This document shows positions 44,037-54,898 of a stretch of DNA of 64,000 nucleotides, piece after piece. Position 1 is the stretch's first letter, and every line of letters begins with the position of its first letter. The position numbers and the translations under genes were made by a program. Source of the stretch: Didymella arachidicola (lineage: Eukaryota; Ascomycota; Dothideomycetes; Pleosporales; Didymellaceae); NCBI GenBank assembly GCA_016630955.3, contig CM049993.1, positions 1,054,001-1,118,000 of the forward strand, in the 5' to 3' direction. The notes beneath the pieces are model-generated. The model was not told the DNA's origin. It did not search any database and worked only from the letters and a program-made list of their open reading frames with translations.

Positions 44037-44593
44037 ATTTGTGGATTGTCAGTGTATACTGCAAACGACCAGCAAGGTGGTCGTGCCATTGATATAGTGT
44101 TCAAGTGGACACGTCGAGCATTATAGACATGTCTCGACGTGAGTGATCAACTAGGTGATGTTCATGCGGATATTGAGGTTGCTCATCTATTTTAATTGCC
44201 AGACGTGGAGCGGCCAATCAGACGAAGCTACTCAGGATGGAAGCCGGAAGTCTTCAGCGCGACCCCAGAACCTGGCAATCCCGGCAGTGCCTGGCAATCC
44301 GGCCCTTGACAGTTCGAGGTGTGGGCCTGACGGCTAACAGCCGTCTTCTTAAAGATAAGCTGCTGAAGCAAGCATTGCATTCGCAAGCCATGGGGAGGTC
44401 TGACAATCAGATATGGTCTACGCTCATTCGACGTGCGCATACATGTGTAGTGCTTGGCCCATAATATCCTCTGGGTGCATACTCCTGGAGAATATGTGCG
44501 TTGCAGTAGGAGCAGATCAACGATCAGCCTTCAGACATGCAAATCTGGATCCGGCATACGCCTTCGATCTGGCAGATGATCGTCTGTCGACCT
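44037..44593. other. Intergenic
   Basis: No gene seen between the GH5-like gene start and the 3' end of the Nkp2-like gene. Confidence 0.65.
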
Positions 44594-45219
44594 TCATCCC
44601 GCTGGACTCGCACAGACAGCTTCAAGCCTCTTGAGCGTAGCCAAGACCTCTTCACCAAGGTCTTCACCACTGGCTGGTTGAGCGAAGCGGCCATGTCGCA
44701 AATCGCTAAACGCCCCAACAGCTTCCTGAATTTCAGCCAATGCCCTTTGGTTGTCTTCCTCCATCTCCGTAATCTGGGCCTTGAGACTTTGGCATGCGTC
44801 CTCGATGCTGGAGTGAGCTGTCTGTAGCGTGTGTGGTGTCTTGCGTCCATGACCTGAAAGCTAGCCCACTTGTCAGCCTTTGTTTAAGCACGTTATTTGG
44901 TCTTGAGCACCTCCTCTTCCATCTCTAGAGCCACTGGATCTGTGCCTGCAACATGCGCATCATCCTCCTGGCGTCTCTCTCTTGCATATGCTCGTCTTAG
45001 CTGCTTCGATCGTTTCACCTCTTTCGCGATGTCATTGCGCACAACCTCAAGTTCGGCCTCGCGTAATCGGTGCAGTTCGCGGTACAGGTCTTGCACGGCT
45101 GGGTTCTCACGGTGGCTACGGGGAAATATGTCGGTGAATTGGCGCAGTGTCATGAAGTGGCGCAGCGGTGCAGGTGTGAGGAGGAAGTCGCTGAGGAGCT
45201 TGGCTTCTTGTGACGGCAT
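44594..45219 (-). CDS. Kinetochore protein Nkp2/Cnl2
   Basis: Inner-kinetochore (COMA-associated) subunit of the constitutive centromere network. Exon 1, 45219-44911, encodes MPSQEAKLLSDFLLTPAPLR and then TLRQFTDIFPRSHRENPAVQ, LYRELHRLREAELEVVRNDIAKEV, the family signature. A second coding block ending at TGA 44596-44594 encodes the conserved coiled coil (HTLQTAHSSIEDACQSLKAQ; VGAFSDLRHGRFAQ; LKRLEAVC). The best joining is 44911 to 44839 with donor GTGCTC and acceptor AAG, phase 0, giving 184 residues; a CAG acceptor 18 nt downstream also keeps frame, so the junction is uncertain by six residues. It shares a divergent promoter with eaf3. Confidence 0.8.
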
Positions 45220-45603
45220 TATTGCGGTATCAAATGGTCGTTGTAAAGAGATCGAAGCCAAATTACGTGGCCGGCGCGTCAGTGATGTCGAGACCGCATT
45301 GGAGACAGCGCAGGGCTGAGCGTGGATGAAGCGCGTTGGCGCGTTTTGGTCTGTGCGTCTCACGGGAGGCTTTTCGATGTGAAGACAACAACGTCGTGCG
45401 TCCTCTCAGACAATCTCGGGTCTGTTCGGATCAATCAAAAATTTCCGCAGACTTGGCATCATCATCTGTTGTTGCTTAATACCCTGCGCGGTGCATGTAG
45501 AAGGCAACAGTGGGTGATAAGTGGTGCAGCTCTCACCCTTTCCTCTCGACTTGATTGCCTCATCCACAACACCAACACCAAAGTTCGACCCGACAGCGTA
45601 ATT
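45220..45603. promoter_or_regulatory. Divergent promoter interval, Nkp2/Cnl2 and eaf3
   Basis: 384 bp between outward-facing start codons of two chromosome-biology genes. No specific site recognised. Confidence 0.45.
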
Positions 45604-46959
45604 ATGGCGCCCGCAGCCGCAGCCGCCGATCCAACGTACCGCAAGGACGAGAAAGTTTTCTGTTTCCATCATGAATTGCTCTACGAGGCTAAGGTCACGG
45701 ATGTGAAGCCAAACGAAGGCGACGACGCAAAGAGTGGCTTCCAGTACAAGATCCACTACAAGGGGTGGAAGAATACGTAAGTATCCAATCTTGTGTCTTT
45801 TCACTGTTTGTTATGCCCTCGTTATCAGGCAGCCCTGATTTATTGGAATCATGTTTGCCCCTCGCCCACATCTCGACCCTCGAGTCAACCACTTCAACAT
45901 CACGACACAACTGCATACCTGCTCCGTCTTACCACTGCGACAGCCTTCTCAAAGCAGTTGCATTGTCATTTTGTCTCATTGACTGACAACACACATAGTT
46001 GGGACGACTGGGTACCTCAAGATCGCCTTCGCAAGCTAACTCCTGAGAATCGCGAGTTGGCAAACAACATAAGGCACGAGATGCTACAAGCTCAGCGTGC
46101 CGCTCGTGCTGCACCACCGCCTGTCAAGAAGAGGGCACAAGGCTCTAATCGCGGAAGTGAAGAGCGCCAAACTTCTGTTTCCACTGCTCCGCGTGGTCAG
46201 AAGCGCATGCGGGACCAGGACCTCGAAAAGGTATGTCTAGTGTTCCGCCCTTAACTACAACCGCATTTTCGCCCGCAACCACGCTGTCCAGAGCCACCAC
46301 GGGCTCAATCATTTCTGACTCTTCATAACAGGAGGAGACGTTCCAACAGAAACGTGCCGTGCGCATCTACATGCCGGACCGCTTGAAGAGCCTTCTGGTC
46401 GATGACTGGGAAAACGTCACCAAGAATTTGCAGCTCGTCCAATTGCCAGCGACTAAGCCTGCTGCCATTATCCTTGACGAGTACTTTGCATTTGCTACCT
46501 CTACCGGAAGCCGCAACAGCACTGAAACCGACATCTTGGAAGAGGTGATCCAAGGACTGAAAGAGTACTTCAATAAGGCGTTGGGTCGACTCCTTCTCTA
46601 TCGTTTTGAGCGCGAACAGTTCTACGATATCTCACAACAGGTCGAGCATCCAACGCACGAATTTGCTGGCAAGTCGATGTCAGAGATCTACGGTGGCGAG
46701 CACTTATTGCGCCTTTTTGGTAAGTTGCCCTCAGACATGTTTCGGTGCCCGCGAGTTTAGCTTCTAACTACTATCAGTCTCTATGCCGGAGCTGATCGCC
46801 CAGACCAACATGGATGTCCAAGCTATCAACCGGCTCCGCGAAGAGCTCAGCGGCATGACGACCTGGCTATCGAAGGAGCCTCAAGTCAGCGCTTTCTTCT
46901 CCTCCGTGTATGAGAGCCCAGGGCAGGCTTACATCGACAAGGTCAAAAGCAGCACCTAG
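45604..46959 (+). CDS. eaf3: Chromatin modification protein Eaf3 (MRG15 homologue)
   Basis: Chromodomain and MRG-domain subunit of the NuA4 acetyltransferase and Rpd3S deacetylase complexes; the chromodomain binds methylated H3K36. Four exons, 45604-45776, 45999-46230, 46332-46719 and 46778-46959, give 324 residues. The first intron is long for this window (222 nt) and interrupts the chromodomain: YKIHYKGWKNT joins WDDWVPQDRLRK. The MRG domain runs from IYMPDRLKSLLVDDWENVTK to the end (LYRFEREQFYDI; YGGEHLLRLFVSMPELIAQT). Length and layout are normal for the family. Confidence 0.95.
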
Positions 46960-47125
46960 ACACATCCGGGCGTGTACATGTTTCATTGTATCTGTACTAT
47001 CATTTCTGCAGCATAAGTTGGATAGGGCACTTGTGGGTATCTGGCACTCCGACACGCGTACGCCAATGCACGGCGTTCGGCGCAATGAATACTCAATCTT
47101 CGGCATATATGTTGACGTCCCAACG

Positions 47126-47875
47126 CTAAGAGCCCTTGATCACGTCTACCAGTACGCCCACTGCCCACCTCAAGCAAACCTCCATATCCCCCTCAGCCTC
47201 CCTCGGCATCCCCCATATCCCTGTCTTCTCAAGCACCTCATCATCTAGCTCTCCCTCAACGTCTTCATCTTTGAACAGGAATCTGTGGTCTTTGACATAG
47301 TTTGGCCACACTATCTGATCGACGTAGCCCGGCGGGTCTTCCCAGAAGCCTTCCAGCGTCACGTATCCACTACGTGCCTCCCTTCTCCTTTTGGCTGTCT
47401 CATAGCTTGTCCGCAGAAACATGCGGACGTCGAAAAGCTCGCGGACAGCCTTCATTGCTTCGCTGAAGAGAAGAAAGCCATCAACAATACAGATCTTTCT
47501 CTCTCTCCAGCCTGGATGCTCTTGCATGAGCGTTTCCACCTCCCTTCTCAGCTCGCTCACCACACGCTCAGAGACGCCATGTTCGCCTACGCTATTTTGG
47601 TCCTCTTTGCTGACTAGCCAGTCTGGGCTTTTGCCATGTTGCCTAATGTGCAGCAGTGCTGTCTCCAGTGCTTTAAGGTTTAGTGATTCAAGACAGTCCC
47701 AGTCTTGGATGCCGTTCTTGACTGGAATCTCGGCGTCCGTGAGGTAGAAGTCATCCAGATGTACGATTGATAGCTGCTTCTGTGGGAAGATGTCACGGAG
47801 CAGACGAGAAAGTGTTGTCTTTCCGGATGACGATGGGCCAGAGATGCCCACGAGAAGCGGTGATTGTTGTGACAT
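47126..47875 (-). CDS. nrk1: Nicotinamide riboside kinase (Nrk1)
   Basis: Phosphorylates nicotinamide riboside to NMN in NAD salvage. Single-exon gene of 249 residues from ATG 47875. The P-loop is GISGPSSSGKTTLSR near residue 10, followed by HLDDFYLTDAEIPVKNGIQDWDCLESLN, which holds the DD and DWD elements that bind nucleoside in Nrk kinases, and the lid segment RTSYETAKRRREARSGYVT. IVWPNYVKDHRFLF is also typical. Convergent with eaf3 and divergent from the ARMH3-like gene, with a 230-bp shared promoter interval. Confidence 0.9.
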   Translation of the reverse strand: MSQQSPLLVGISGPSSSGKTTLSRLLRDIFPQKQLSIVHLDDFYLTDAEIPVKNGIQDWDCLESLNLKALETALLHIRQHGKSPDWLVSKEDQNSVGEHGVSERVVSELRREVETLMQEHPGWRERKICIVDGFLLFSEAMKAVRELFDVRMFLRTSYETAKRRREARSGYVTLEGFWEDPPGYVDQIVWPNYVKDHRFLFKDEDVEGELDDEVLEKTGIWGMPREAEGDMEVCLRWAVGVLVDVIKGS

Positions 47876-48105
47876 GGTGGTGTTACTGACGTCGGGTGTC
47901 GACTTTGAGCCCCGAGGCCTGCCACACTTGAGGCTGAAAACGCGAGTGATGATGGAGGTGGGGTGTGGGGGTGATCGGCGTTCGGTTCAGAATGGAGACA
48001 GGGTCCACGCGACTTTTGGGAGCTTCGAGACACATTCGACCTGCAACATTCTTGTCGCATCCGCGAAGCTCACCACCTGACGCGGCTTTCTGCCCGCTTT
48101 TTCCC

Positions 48106-50170
48106 ATGGATCCCTCACCGCTGACGCAGGTGTCACGACCTGAGCTTTTCCAGCCCAAGATCATCAGCCTCTACGAAACATTATTCAAAGTGCGCATGTG
48201 CTTATTGAAGCTTGGGGCATAGCTTACCATGGACGCAGGAAGACGAGGACGATGTTGAGCTCACCGAGGGCTTTTGGCAGGAATTTTTCTTGCACCGCCC
48301 AGACTCGACGGGATTGAAGCGCATACTAGGCCCTATCTCGCCAGACGAAATGCTGCACCGCCAGGCGCATTCACAGCAACTCTTCAGTCGCGCTATACAT
48401 AAGGTGAAGCAGGCCAATGCACCCTCGGACGAGATCGCACTCGAGGTACGTAACTGCTGATCGCTCTCAATCATACCCAAAGGCTCACCAACCAGACCTT
48501 AACAGTCTTCTTAGACGCTGCCTTGACGAAGAAGTACACGAACCCAAGCTCCGACATTATTTCCGTCCTCGCAGGCTTGCACGATGCGGATGCCGTCATG
48601 ACCGACTTCATAGCTTCGCTGGACACAGTGATGCGGACAGGGCGCACATGTATGTAAAGGAGTCCAGCAGCAGCCATCGAAGCTGACCCAATGCAGTGCC
48701 TCTTCGACGCAAGGCTGTCCGAGCCACACTCTCCATAACCTCAGCCGGCTTCCACACAGCTCTGCCCTCGTACTTTACACACCGCGACCTCTTCCCCTCG
48801 CTCATGAAGTACATACAAGACACCGACGACAGCGCCCAGGTCTTACCCGCACTGTACCTCCTTGGCCTCCTCACCAACTACAACAAGTTTGAGTTTCAGA
48901 ATCCGTATAGACTGCGGTTGGATGACTTTGTGAACGACGCAATTATACGAGATATGATCGCATGCTTTGGAACCACATGCCAGGATATCAGAGACACATA
49001 CATAGCTATACAGGACGATGTGCCTGAAGCGTGGTCTTTGGGGTCTACATTGAGGACAATAGGACTTGGTGTGCTCGCCCCAGGATCACGTCCAACGACA
49101 CCCACGCCAAATCCAGAGGAGACCAAGTCGCTCTTTGCGGCATTGCCAGGGCCTGAGATCGGTGTGTTGCTCTCAATATACGACTTCGTGAACGCGAACA
49201 AGGTTTTTTGCTTTAACTTGGCTTCATTGCACGCGCCTTCAAAGGGCACTCCTTCGCCGCTCAGCGCGTTCCTGTCAATGACATCGTACCTGCTGCAGCA
49301 TGCACATCGATCCACAAGATCTGCGCTATACACGTACTTATGCCTCTTCATCCTCCAAATATTAGTTGAGGATAAAGAGCTTGTGAAGAGATTATGCAGT
49401 GACGAGAGTAAGTTGTTAGTCCGCCTGTGCCGCCAGCGGCAGCCTTTCATCCCCCAAGTCGCTGGTCAACGTACACCGGCTGCTGTGATATTAGATCTGG
49501 CAGTCGACGGGATCAATCACAACCTGCGGAGAAGGCTTGACGTTGACTTCTACATGTAAGCACACCCATTCGTGCTACTAGACCCACATTGACAACTCAT
49601 AGCCTTTCGCTTGGTATTCTACTCCGTCTCCTCTCCCATCTTAGCCGCACAAAGACACGGATCACCTACCACTGGTCTGAACTCTGGAGGACCTTATTGT
49701 CCTTCCTGCGATTTCTGACGCAATATGAGAGCGACATCAAATCGAACTACAAATCTACCAAGATGATTGACATTCTGGTCAATGTCCTAGCATTCGCCCT
49801 GTCGAGTGGCGAAAACTTTCTCCCAGACCCTGCGTCGTACGATGACCTCTTTTACAAGCTCGTCGAGACTGGCGACATCCTTACTAAGTTCCGCGACACA
49901 TTTGGACTTGGCAGCTCAGGCGCTATGCAGATATTAGTCAACGTGTCATCGCACTACCACTCTTTGCTGGCGGATGGCAAGAAAGGGAAACACTTCAGTC
50001 CTGAGGAGGTGAATGTTGTGATCAAGCAGGGATATGAAACGTTGTCTATCGACTCGAGCGAGGATTTAGATCGATGGGAGAAGTATCGCGAAGGCGACTT
50101 CAAGTCGTTGCTAAAGAAAATTGCAAGAGCGGCAGTGGATGACGCAAAAGCGTTGAATGAAGAACGATGA
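48106..50170 (+). CDS. ARMH3-like armadillo-helical protein (DUF1741)
   Basis: Five exons, 48106-48189, 48239-48445, 48496-48649, 48697-49555 and 49603-50170, give 623 residues, every junction in frame (donors GTGCGC, GTACGT, GTATGT, GTAAGC). Nearly the whole protein is alpha-helical repeat sequence. Recognisable family stretches are PKIISLYETLFK at the start, FWQEFFLHRPD, the RRKAVRATLSITSAGFHTALPSYFTHRDLFPSLMKY block and the C-terminal DUF1741-type region (LWRTLLSFLRFLTQY; FGLGSSGAMQILVNVSSHYHSLL). The human relative ARMH3 acts at the Golgi with PI4KB and GBF1; the fungal function is not established, so that role is only an inference. Confidence 0.82.
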
Positions 50171-50405
50171 AGTCGCTCTTGCAGTATTATTGCCCACGTG
50201 CCTTATCTGCAATAGATCCCGACGCTGCTCGGTACAAATGTCAAAGTGGCAGCCGCGTTCTTGCCCCCTACAAGCGTTAACACTGCCGATTTGCATGTGC
50301 CTGGCCTTCTTCCGCTACTGCAACACCAGCTCTACACAAGGCATCACATAACGCAGCATACTAGCTGCTAGCATTCGCTACCAACGTCGTATTCCTATCC
50401 ACCAA

Positions 50406-52226
50406 ATGGGTGACATCTCCGAGCAAGGGATCGAGCTCGAGCCTCTCGCTGCAATAGACAACAACGAAAATGTCCAGCCTCCAATTAGTCTGGACACAAC
50501 ACCTACTTTCACAGCATCGGCTACAAAGCCAAAGAAGAAGAGAAGTGTGCTGAATGTCTTCTCGTGGCACAAGCAGGACAAGGTCGATAAGAGTGCGAAC
50601 GATTCTACCGCCATCGAAACGGTGGGTGAGAGTTCACAGATGGATGAGGCAGCAGCTGTGATCAACAAAGGGAAAGCTCCTGCTATGGAGGCCGAAGATG
50701 ACCCACCGAGTGTTGAGCTCGAAGCCGACGGACCACCCCGAAATGCTCCCCGACCGTCGTCAGTTGTTTTCGACGATTTTGCTTTTGCAGGTCCCTCGTC
50801 TTCCGCTCCTCCACCGACAGATGAGGTAGCACCCAACACAGACATAGACACTTCTCTACCAACTATCGAGATCATACCGGCGACTCCTCGAGCGTGGTCG
50901 TTCGTGGAAGGCGAGGTGAATCCATACCTGCTTGCGACGCCTAGACATGACAAGGAAGTTGAAGAGGCTGTCAATCGTAGGGGCGAGGCACCGAAGTCAA
51001 AGGAGCCAAGGTTTCGGCACCATCCTCTCAGGGTACTCGAGGAGCCTGGTGACTATCCGCACATCACCGAGCCACGCAACCTGAAGCACTTCGGCGATCT
51101 AACTTACCAAACCCGGCGCATCCATGTACCTCTTGCCACACACTGGATTGGCCTCCGACCCATCGCGAAGTATGCGGGAGAGCCGCTCTTCAAACTCAGC
51201 AAGGCATGTCCGTACATACTCGTGCCTCAAATACTGGCGGCTCGACTTCAACTCATAGTCGAAACGCCAATCATACTACCGGACGAGGTCATAGAGTTAG
51301 CCGCGGATAGAGGACTCGATGTTGCTACGCTAGAAGGCTATGACATTGCGTTGCTGCATATCCTGGGTGCTCTCTGGGACGATTAGAGATCCGGCCCATA
51401 CGAGCGAGACGGTGGGTGGCTCATCTCGGGCCTAAAGATCAAGAGATTCAAGGAACGTGACTATGAAGACCATCGACTGACGCTGTTCTTTCTTCGACGA
51501 TACGGTATCACCCATCTACGTTACTGCAACATACTGGAATTCATCGCGCACATCAAGAGGTGGCACGAAATCCCCAATCCTGCGCACGTCCTGGAACTTG
51601 GCGTCCCAGTACAATATTTGGGATCTATCGCCTGGACGCACATCGTTCAACGCATGAGAGAGTTAGACATCGACCCCCACAAGCTGGAAATGACCCAGTA
51701 CTGTGAGCTCCAGAACATCACAATGTACAGAGCGCTGACGGCCGCATTACTTGAGATGAAAAAGGCGACCGAAGATGGTACATACGAAGAGCGCTGGAAG
51801 AAGTACGCAAAGAATCAAGACAAAGAACTCTTCGACTGGCAAATAAAAATCATGCACAACAAGAAGACCGAGACTGGAGCAAACAACAGGCGTTTCTCGC
51901 ACCGATTCCCCATGGGTATCGATGTAGACGACCCGCTATCCGACCCATCTCTACAGGCATTCCTGGACGCCAAGAAAGTTGAACGTGCCCGCGCTGCCAA
52001 AGAAGCTGCTAAAGCAGCTGGATCTCCTTTGCTTGAGAAGCCAGATGAGCCAAAGCCGCCGAGGAAGTGGTACGTAGTGGTCTTTGTAGACACGTATCGA
52101 TGGTTCAGGAACGATGTGGGTTGGCCATACATCATCTTCTGTCTCATCATGCTTGTGCCACTTGTTGGTGCGTTCATGTGGGCAAACATGGGCAGCAGAC
52201 CCATGTTTACACAGGACAATTTTTGA
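50406..52226 (+). CDS. Fungal protein with C-terminal membrane anchor, interrupted by in-frame TAG
   Basis: One reading frame of 606 sense codons from ATG 50406 to TGA 52226, broken only by a TAG at 51384-51386 (codon 327). The first half is acidic and disordered, then structured (HIPVPLATHWIGL-like region before residue 260; VIELAADRGLDVATLEGYDIALLHILGALWDD up to the TAG). The second half continues in the same frame without loss of protein character (DGGWLISGLKIKRF; FLRRYGITHLRYCNILEFI; HVLELGVPVQYLGSIAW) and ends in one transmembrane helix (IIFCLIMLVPLVGAFMWANM) close to the C-terminus. A 66-nt phase-0 intron, 51321-51386 (weak donor GTTGCT, acceptor TAG), would remove the stop; otherwise it is a nonsense allele or readthrough. 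The family is not recognised. Confidence 0.6.
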
Positions 52227-52355
52227 AATGCGTTGTGTATTTCAGGCAGATGTCGTGAGGATGCGTGGGTAGTGTAGACTACTTCCGACATAGTCTCAAA
52301 GATGTCATCTTCACCATTTGTTCACTCGACCGTGATGTATGCTCTGCTCACGCTC

Positions 52356-52800
52356 TTAAGCTCCAATCTTACTGTCCATATCTTTGTCTCCACCGTACCC
52401 TTGTGCTCTCCTCTCCTGGGCCGCACTCGGATCATCAGTGGCCTTGTCCCCCTCCCCCGTTACTGTGTTCGTCTTGCCGCCCATACCACCCTCCTGGATG
52501 CTCTGTCCGTACCGGATCTTGTCTGCAGGCGTGATGCCGTGTGTGTTGGGCTCATTCGTCTTGCGCGTATCGACCGAGGTGGGCTGCACGGTGCTCCCGC
52601 CCTGGACTGCTGAGGCTGCCGCTTGTCAGCGTGTGATTTGGAACGGGAGTGGCAGGCCACTGCGAGAATCACTGCGTGGGAAGGGGATAAGCACCGCCTA
52701 GTTGCCCAGCTTCTTGCTTGTGCGGCAGCATGTCTGAGTGCTCTGCTTCGTACGGGGTCTGCTCGCCGCCCTTCTCGGTCTCCATAAGGCCTGATGACAT
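52356..52800 (-). CDS. Small hydrophilic protein of unknown function
   Basis: Two exons, 52800-52695 and 52621-52356, give 123 residues; donor GTGCTT, branch GCTGAC close to the acceptor AAG, phase 1. The protein is highly hydrophilic and probably disordered: METEKGGEQTPYEAEHSDML near the start, then VDTRKTNEPNTHGITPADKI and a Gly/Asp/Lys-rich tail (GEGDKATDDPSAAQERRA). No signal, membrane segment or known domain. It resembles small stress-related fungal proteins in composition only. Confidence 0.7.
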
Positions 52801-53054
52801 TGTATGGTATGCTTCAAGGTACTTGTGTGGCAATGAGCAGTGATTGCAGTGGTGCGAAATTGCTTCTGGAATTGGTGTTGTGGAATTGGAATGTGAAGCT
52901 ATGACGGAGCTCGTGGTGGAGCTCAACGCGTGCGGAGTATGACGTAGTCATCTCAACACGTCCCCGCTCCAACGCCAAACGCCTTTCAGATGCTGGCCCG
53001 TTGGCTTGCTCAATTGACGCTCTTCCGCTATCGCTGCCATCGGAGGTCTCCTCA

Positions 53055-54271
53055 TTATGCGGAGTCGAAGTCAATGCCCATAGAAAAGCTGTCAAACGTT
53101 AGCGATGTGCTCTTTTGGTTCTCTAAATCTGGCTTGCATACCTCTCGTATAACCTCATGTATTTTGCAACGAATGCTTCCAGGTGGAAGATCTGCTTGCT
53201 GCCCATTTTGCATCGATGCTCGTAAAAGGCGGCCCACTTGATGACTTCTGGTTTGAGCGCATCGTCCGTCTTGGGTATCAGCTTCCATGTGAGCGTCTTA
53301 ATGATCGTTGTCGAATCGATGCAATGCGAAAGGAGGTCGTAGAGCGAGGCGCGGACCTGCAATAATCGCTGTGGACTTCGTTCCTCGACAATCTGCCTTG
53401 CGATCTGCTCGATGAGTGCTTCCCAGTCCGGCGGTGGGATGTGTGTCTGGTCTGTGACTTTTTCGCTGTTTTGGTCAGGTGGAGATCTTGGGACTGTTGG
53501 CGGACGTACTTTTGCGCGTGGACAGCTTCAAACATAAGCAGAGCTTTCCGAAGATTCCTTCCACTCTCCTTTGCAATCCTCTTGTTGAGCGGTGCGACTT
53601 CATTCCAACCTTCCTTCTTACCCACGGTCCTCAATACTCCGCAGATCTCATCTTCTGTAGGCGCTGCGACCCTGACTAGCAGCGTTCTGCTCCGAATAGG
53701 TGCGATGATGTTGCTTGTGGAGTTCGCCAAGAGGATCAAGCGGAGATTGGGGCTGTACTTTTCCATGGTCCTTCTGAGCGCCGCCTGCGCATCTCGCGTC
53801 AGGTGATCTGCCTCATTGATGACGACGACCTTGAAGCGCTGCTTTGCGCCCAGGTCGACCTGTTGTGTTTGCGCGACTTCCTTGAGCAGGTCTTGCACGA
53901 CTACTCTGTCGTAGTTGCCGACATCTGAAGGTGTGATCTCGAGGTGGTATACGGATGCGACGATATTAAATTCGAGCTTGCGGTTCGTGTTGGTTTGGAA
54001 GACACGGGCGTCGATCTTGATCTTCTCAACACCAGAGCCGTACAATTCTTTGAGCGTTGCAACGATACGCGTCTTCTTGCCTGCGCCAGATGGCCCATAG
54101 ACCAGCAGATGTGGGAAGTCACCGCTTTGTGCCTAGATCCTAGCGTAAGCTCAAGAAACTTGCGCATATGTTAGAAAGACTCACGAGAGCTCTGAGGCGC
54201 TCTGACAGTTCTGGATGGTAATTCAAAGCTTCGAGATTGCGAGGACGATGCTTGTCTACCAACAATGCCAT
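53055..54271 (-). CDS. rfc5: Replication factor C subunit 5 (clamp loader)
   Basis: AAA+ subunit of the PCNA clamp loader, and of the alternative Rad17-, Ctf18- and Elg1-type loaders. Four exons, 54271-54185, 54132-53510, 53465-53142 and 53088-53055, give 355 residues. It begins MALLVDKHRPRNLEALNYHP, the family start. The Walker A motif is VYGPSGAGKKTR; the Walker B position reads VVINEADHL, as in this subunit. The usual SRC motif is IRSRTLLV here, with Thr for Cys. Splicing restores AVHAQNEKVTDQTHIPPPDW. The last exon has only 34 nt and supplies the C-terminus FSMGIDFDSA. Confidence 0.95.
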
Positions 54272-54898
54272 CTTGCCTTGATGTGTGGAGAGTAGAGAAG
54301 TTCACTAATGCCGTGATGCCTGTACGCCTGCAGACGCGCCGCGACTTCCTCGACGCGTAAAGTGGCTGCCGCTGCACAGACCAACACTTCTTCCGTTGCA
54401 GCCACATCCTGCACTGGTCACCCAAAACCTTCCGACCCATGATGCATCTACGAGGAATCGTCTAGATAGTTACCACTTCTCCATCTGGTCAACTTTGCGA
54501 GTAGACCCTGTGCCACTCTCAGCCGCACCGTTGCTGCTGATGGAATTTGTCCGGGAGGCTGAGTTCCGTTGCTACGGCGCCATAATTCCGCAACTGCCAG
54601 GTATCGCGAGGCTCTTTGTTCAAGTGGGCCCAACACGAGGCTTACACTTCGTGATCGTGATCATGGATCTCTGCAAAAGGCGACGGCTCCACCGGACTGT
54701 GGAATCGAGGCTGGAAATAGTTGCCATGTCTCACTTCATAATATCCCACGGAGGCGAGGCGGTCAGGTATGTGGATGCGTAAGGCCTCCCTTGCAGAAAC
54801 AATTGATGTTTAGACTGGTGACGTGGATACATATTCGAGATTTGATTGCTGTGGTATCCTGGCTTGCGGTATCGACGGTGATAGTCGTTCGTGCAATG
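54272..54898. other. Intergenic
   Basis: No gene seen between the rfc5 start and the 3' end of the MFS gene. Open frames here are short and without family resemblance. Confidence 0.65.
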
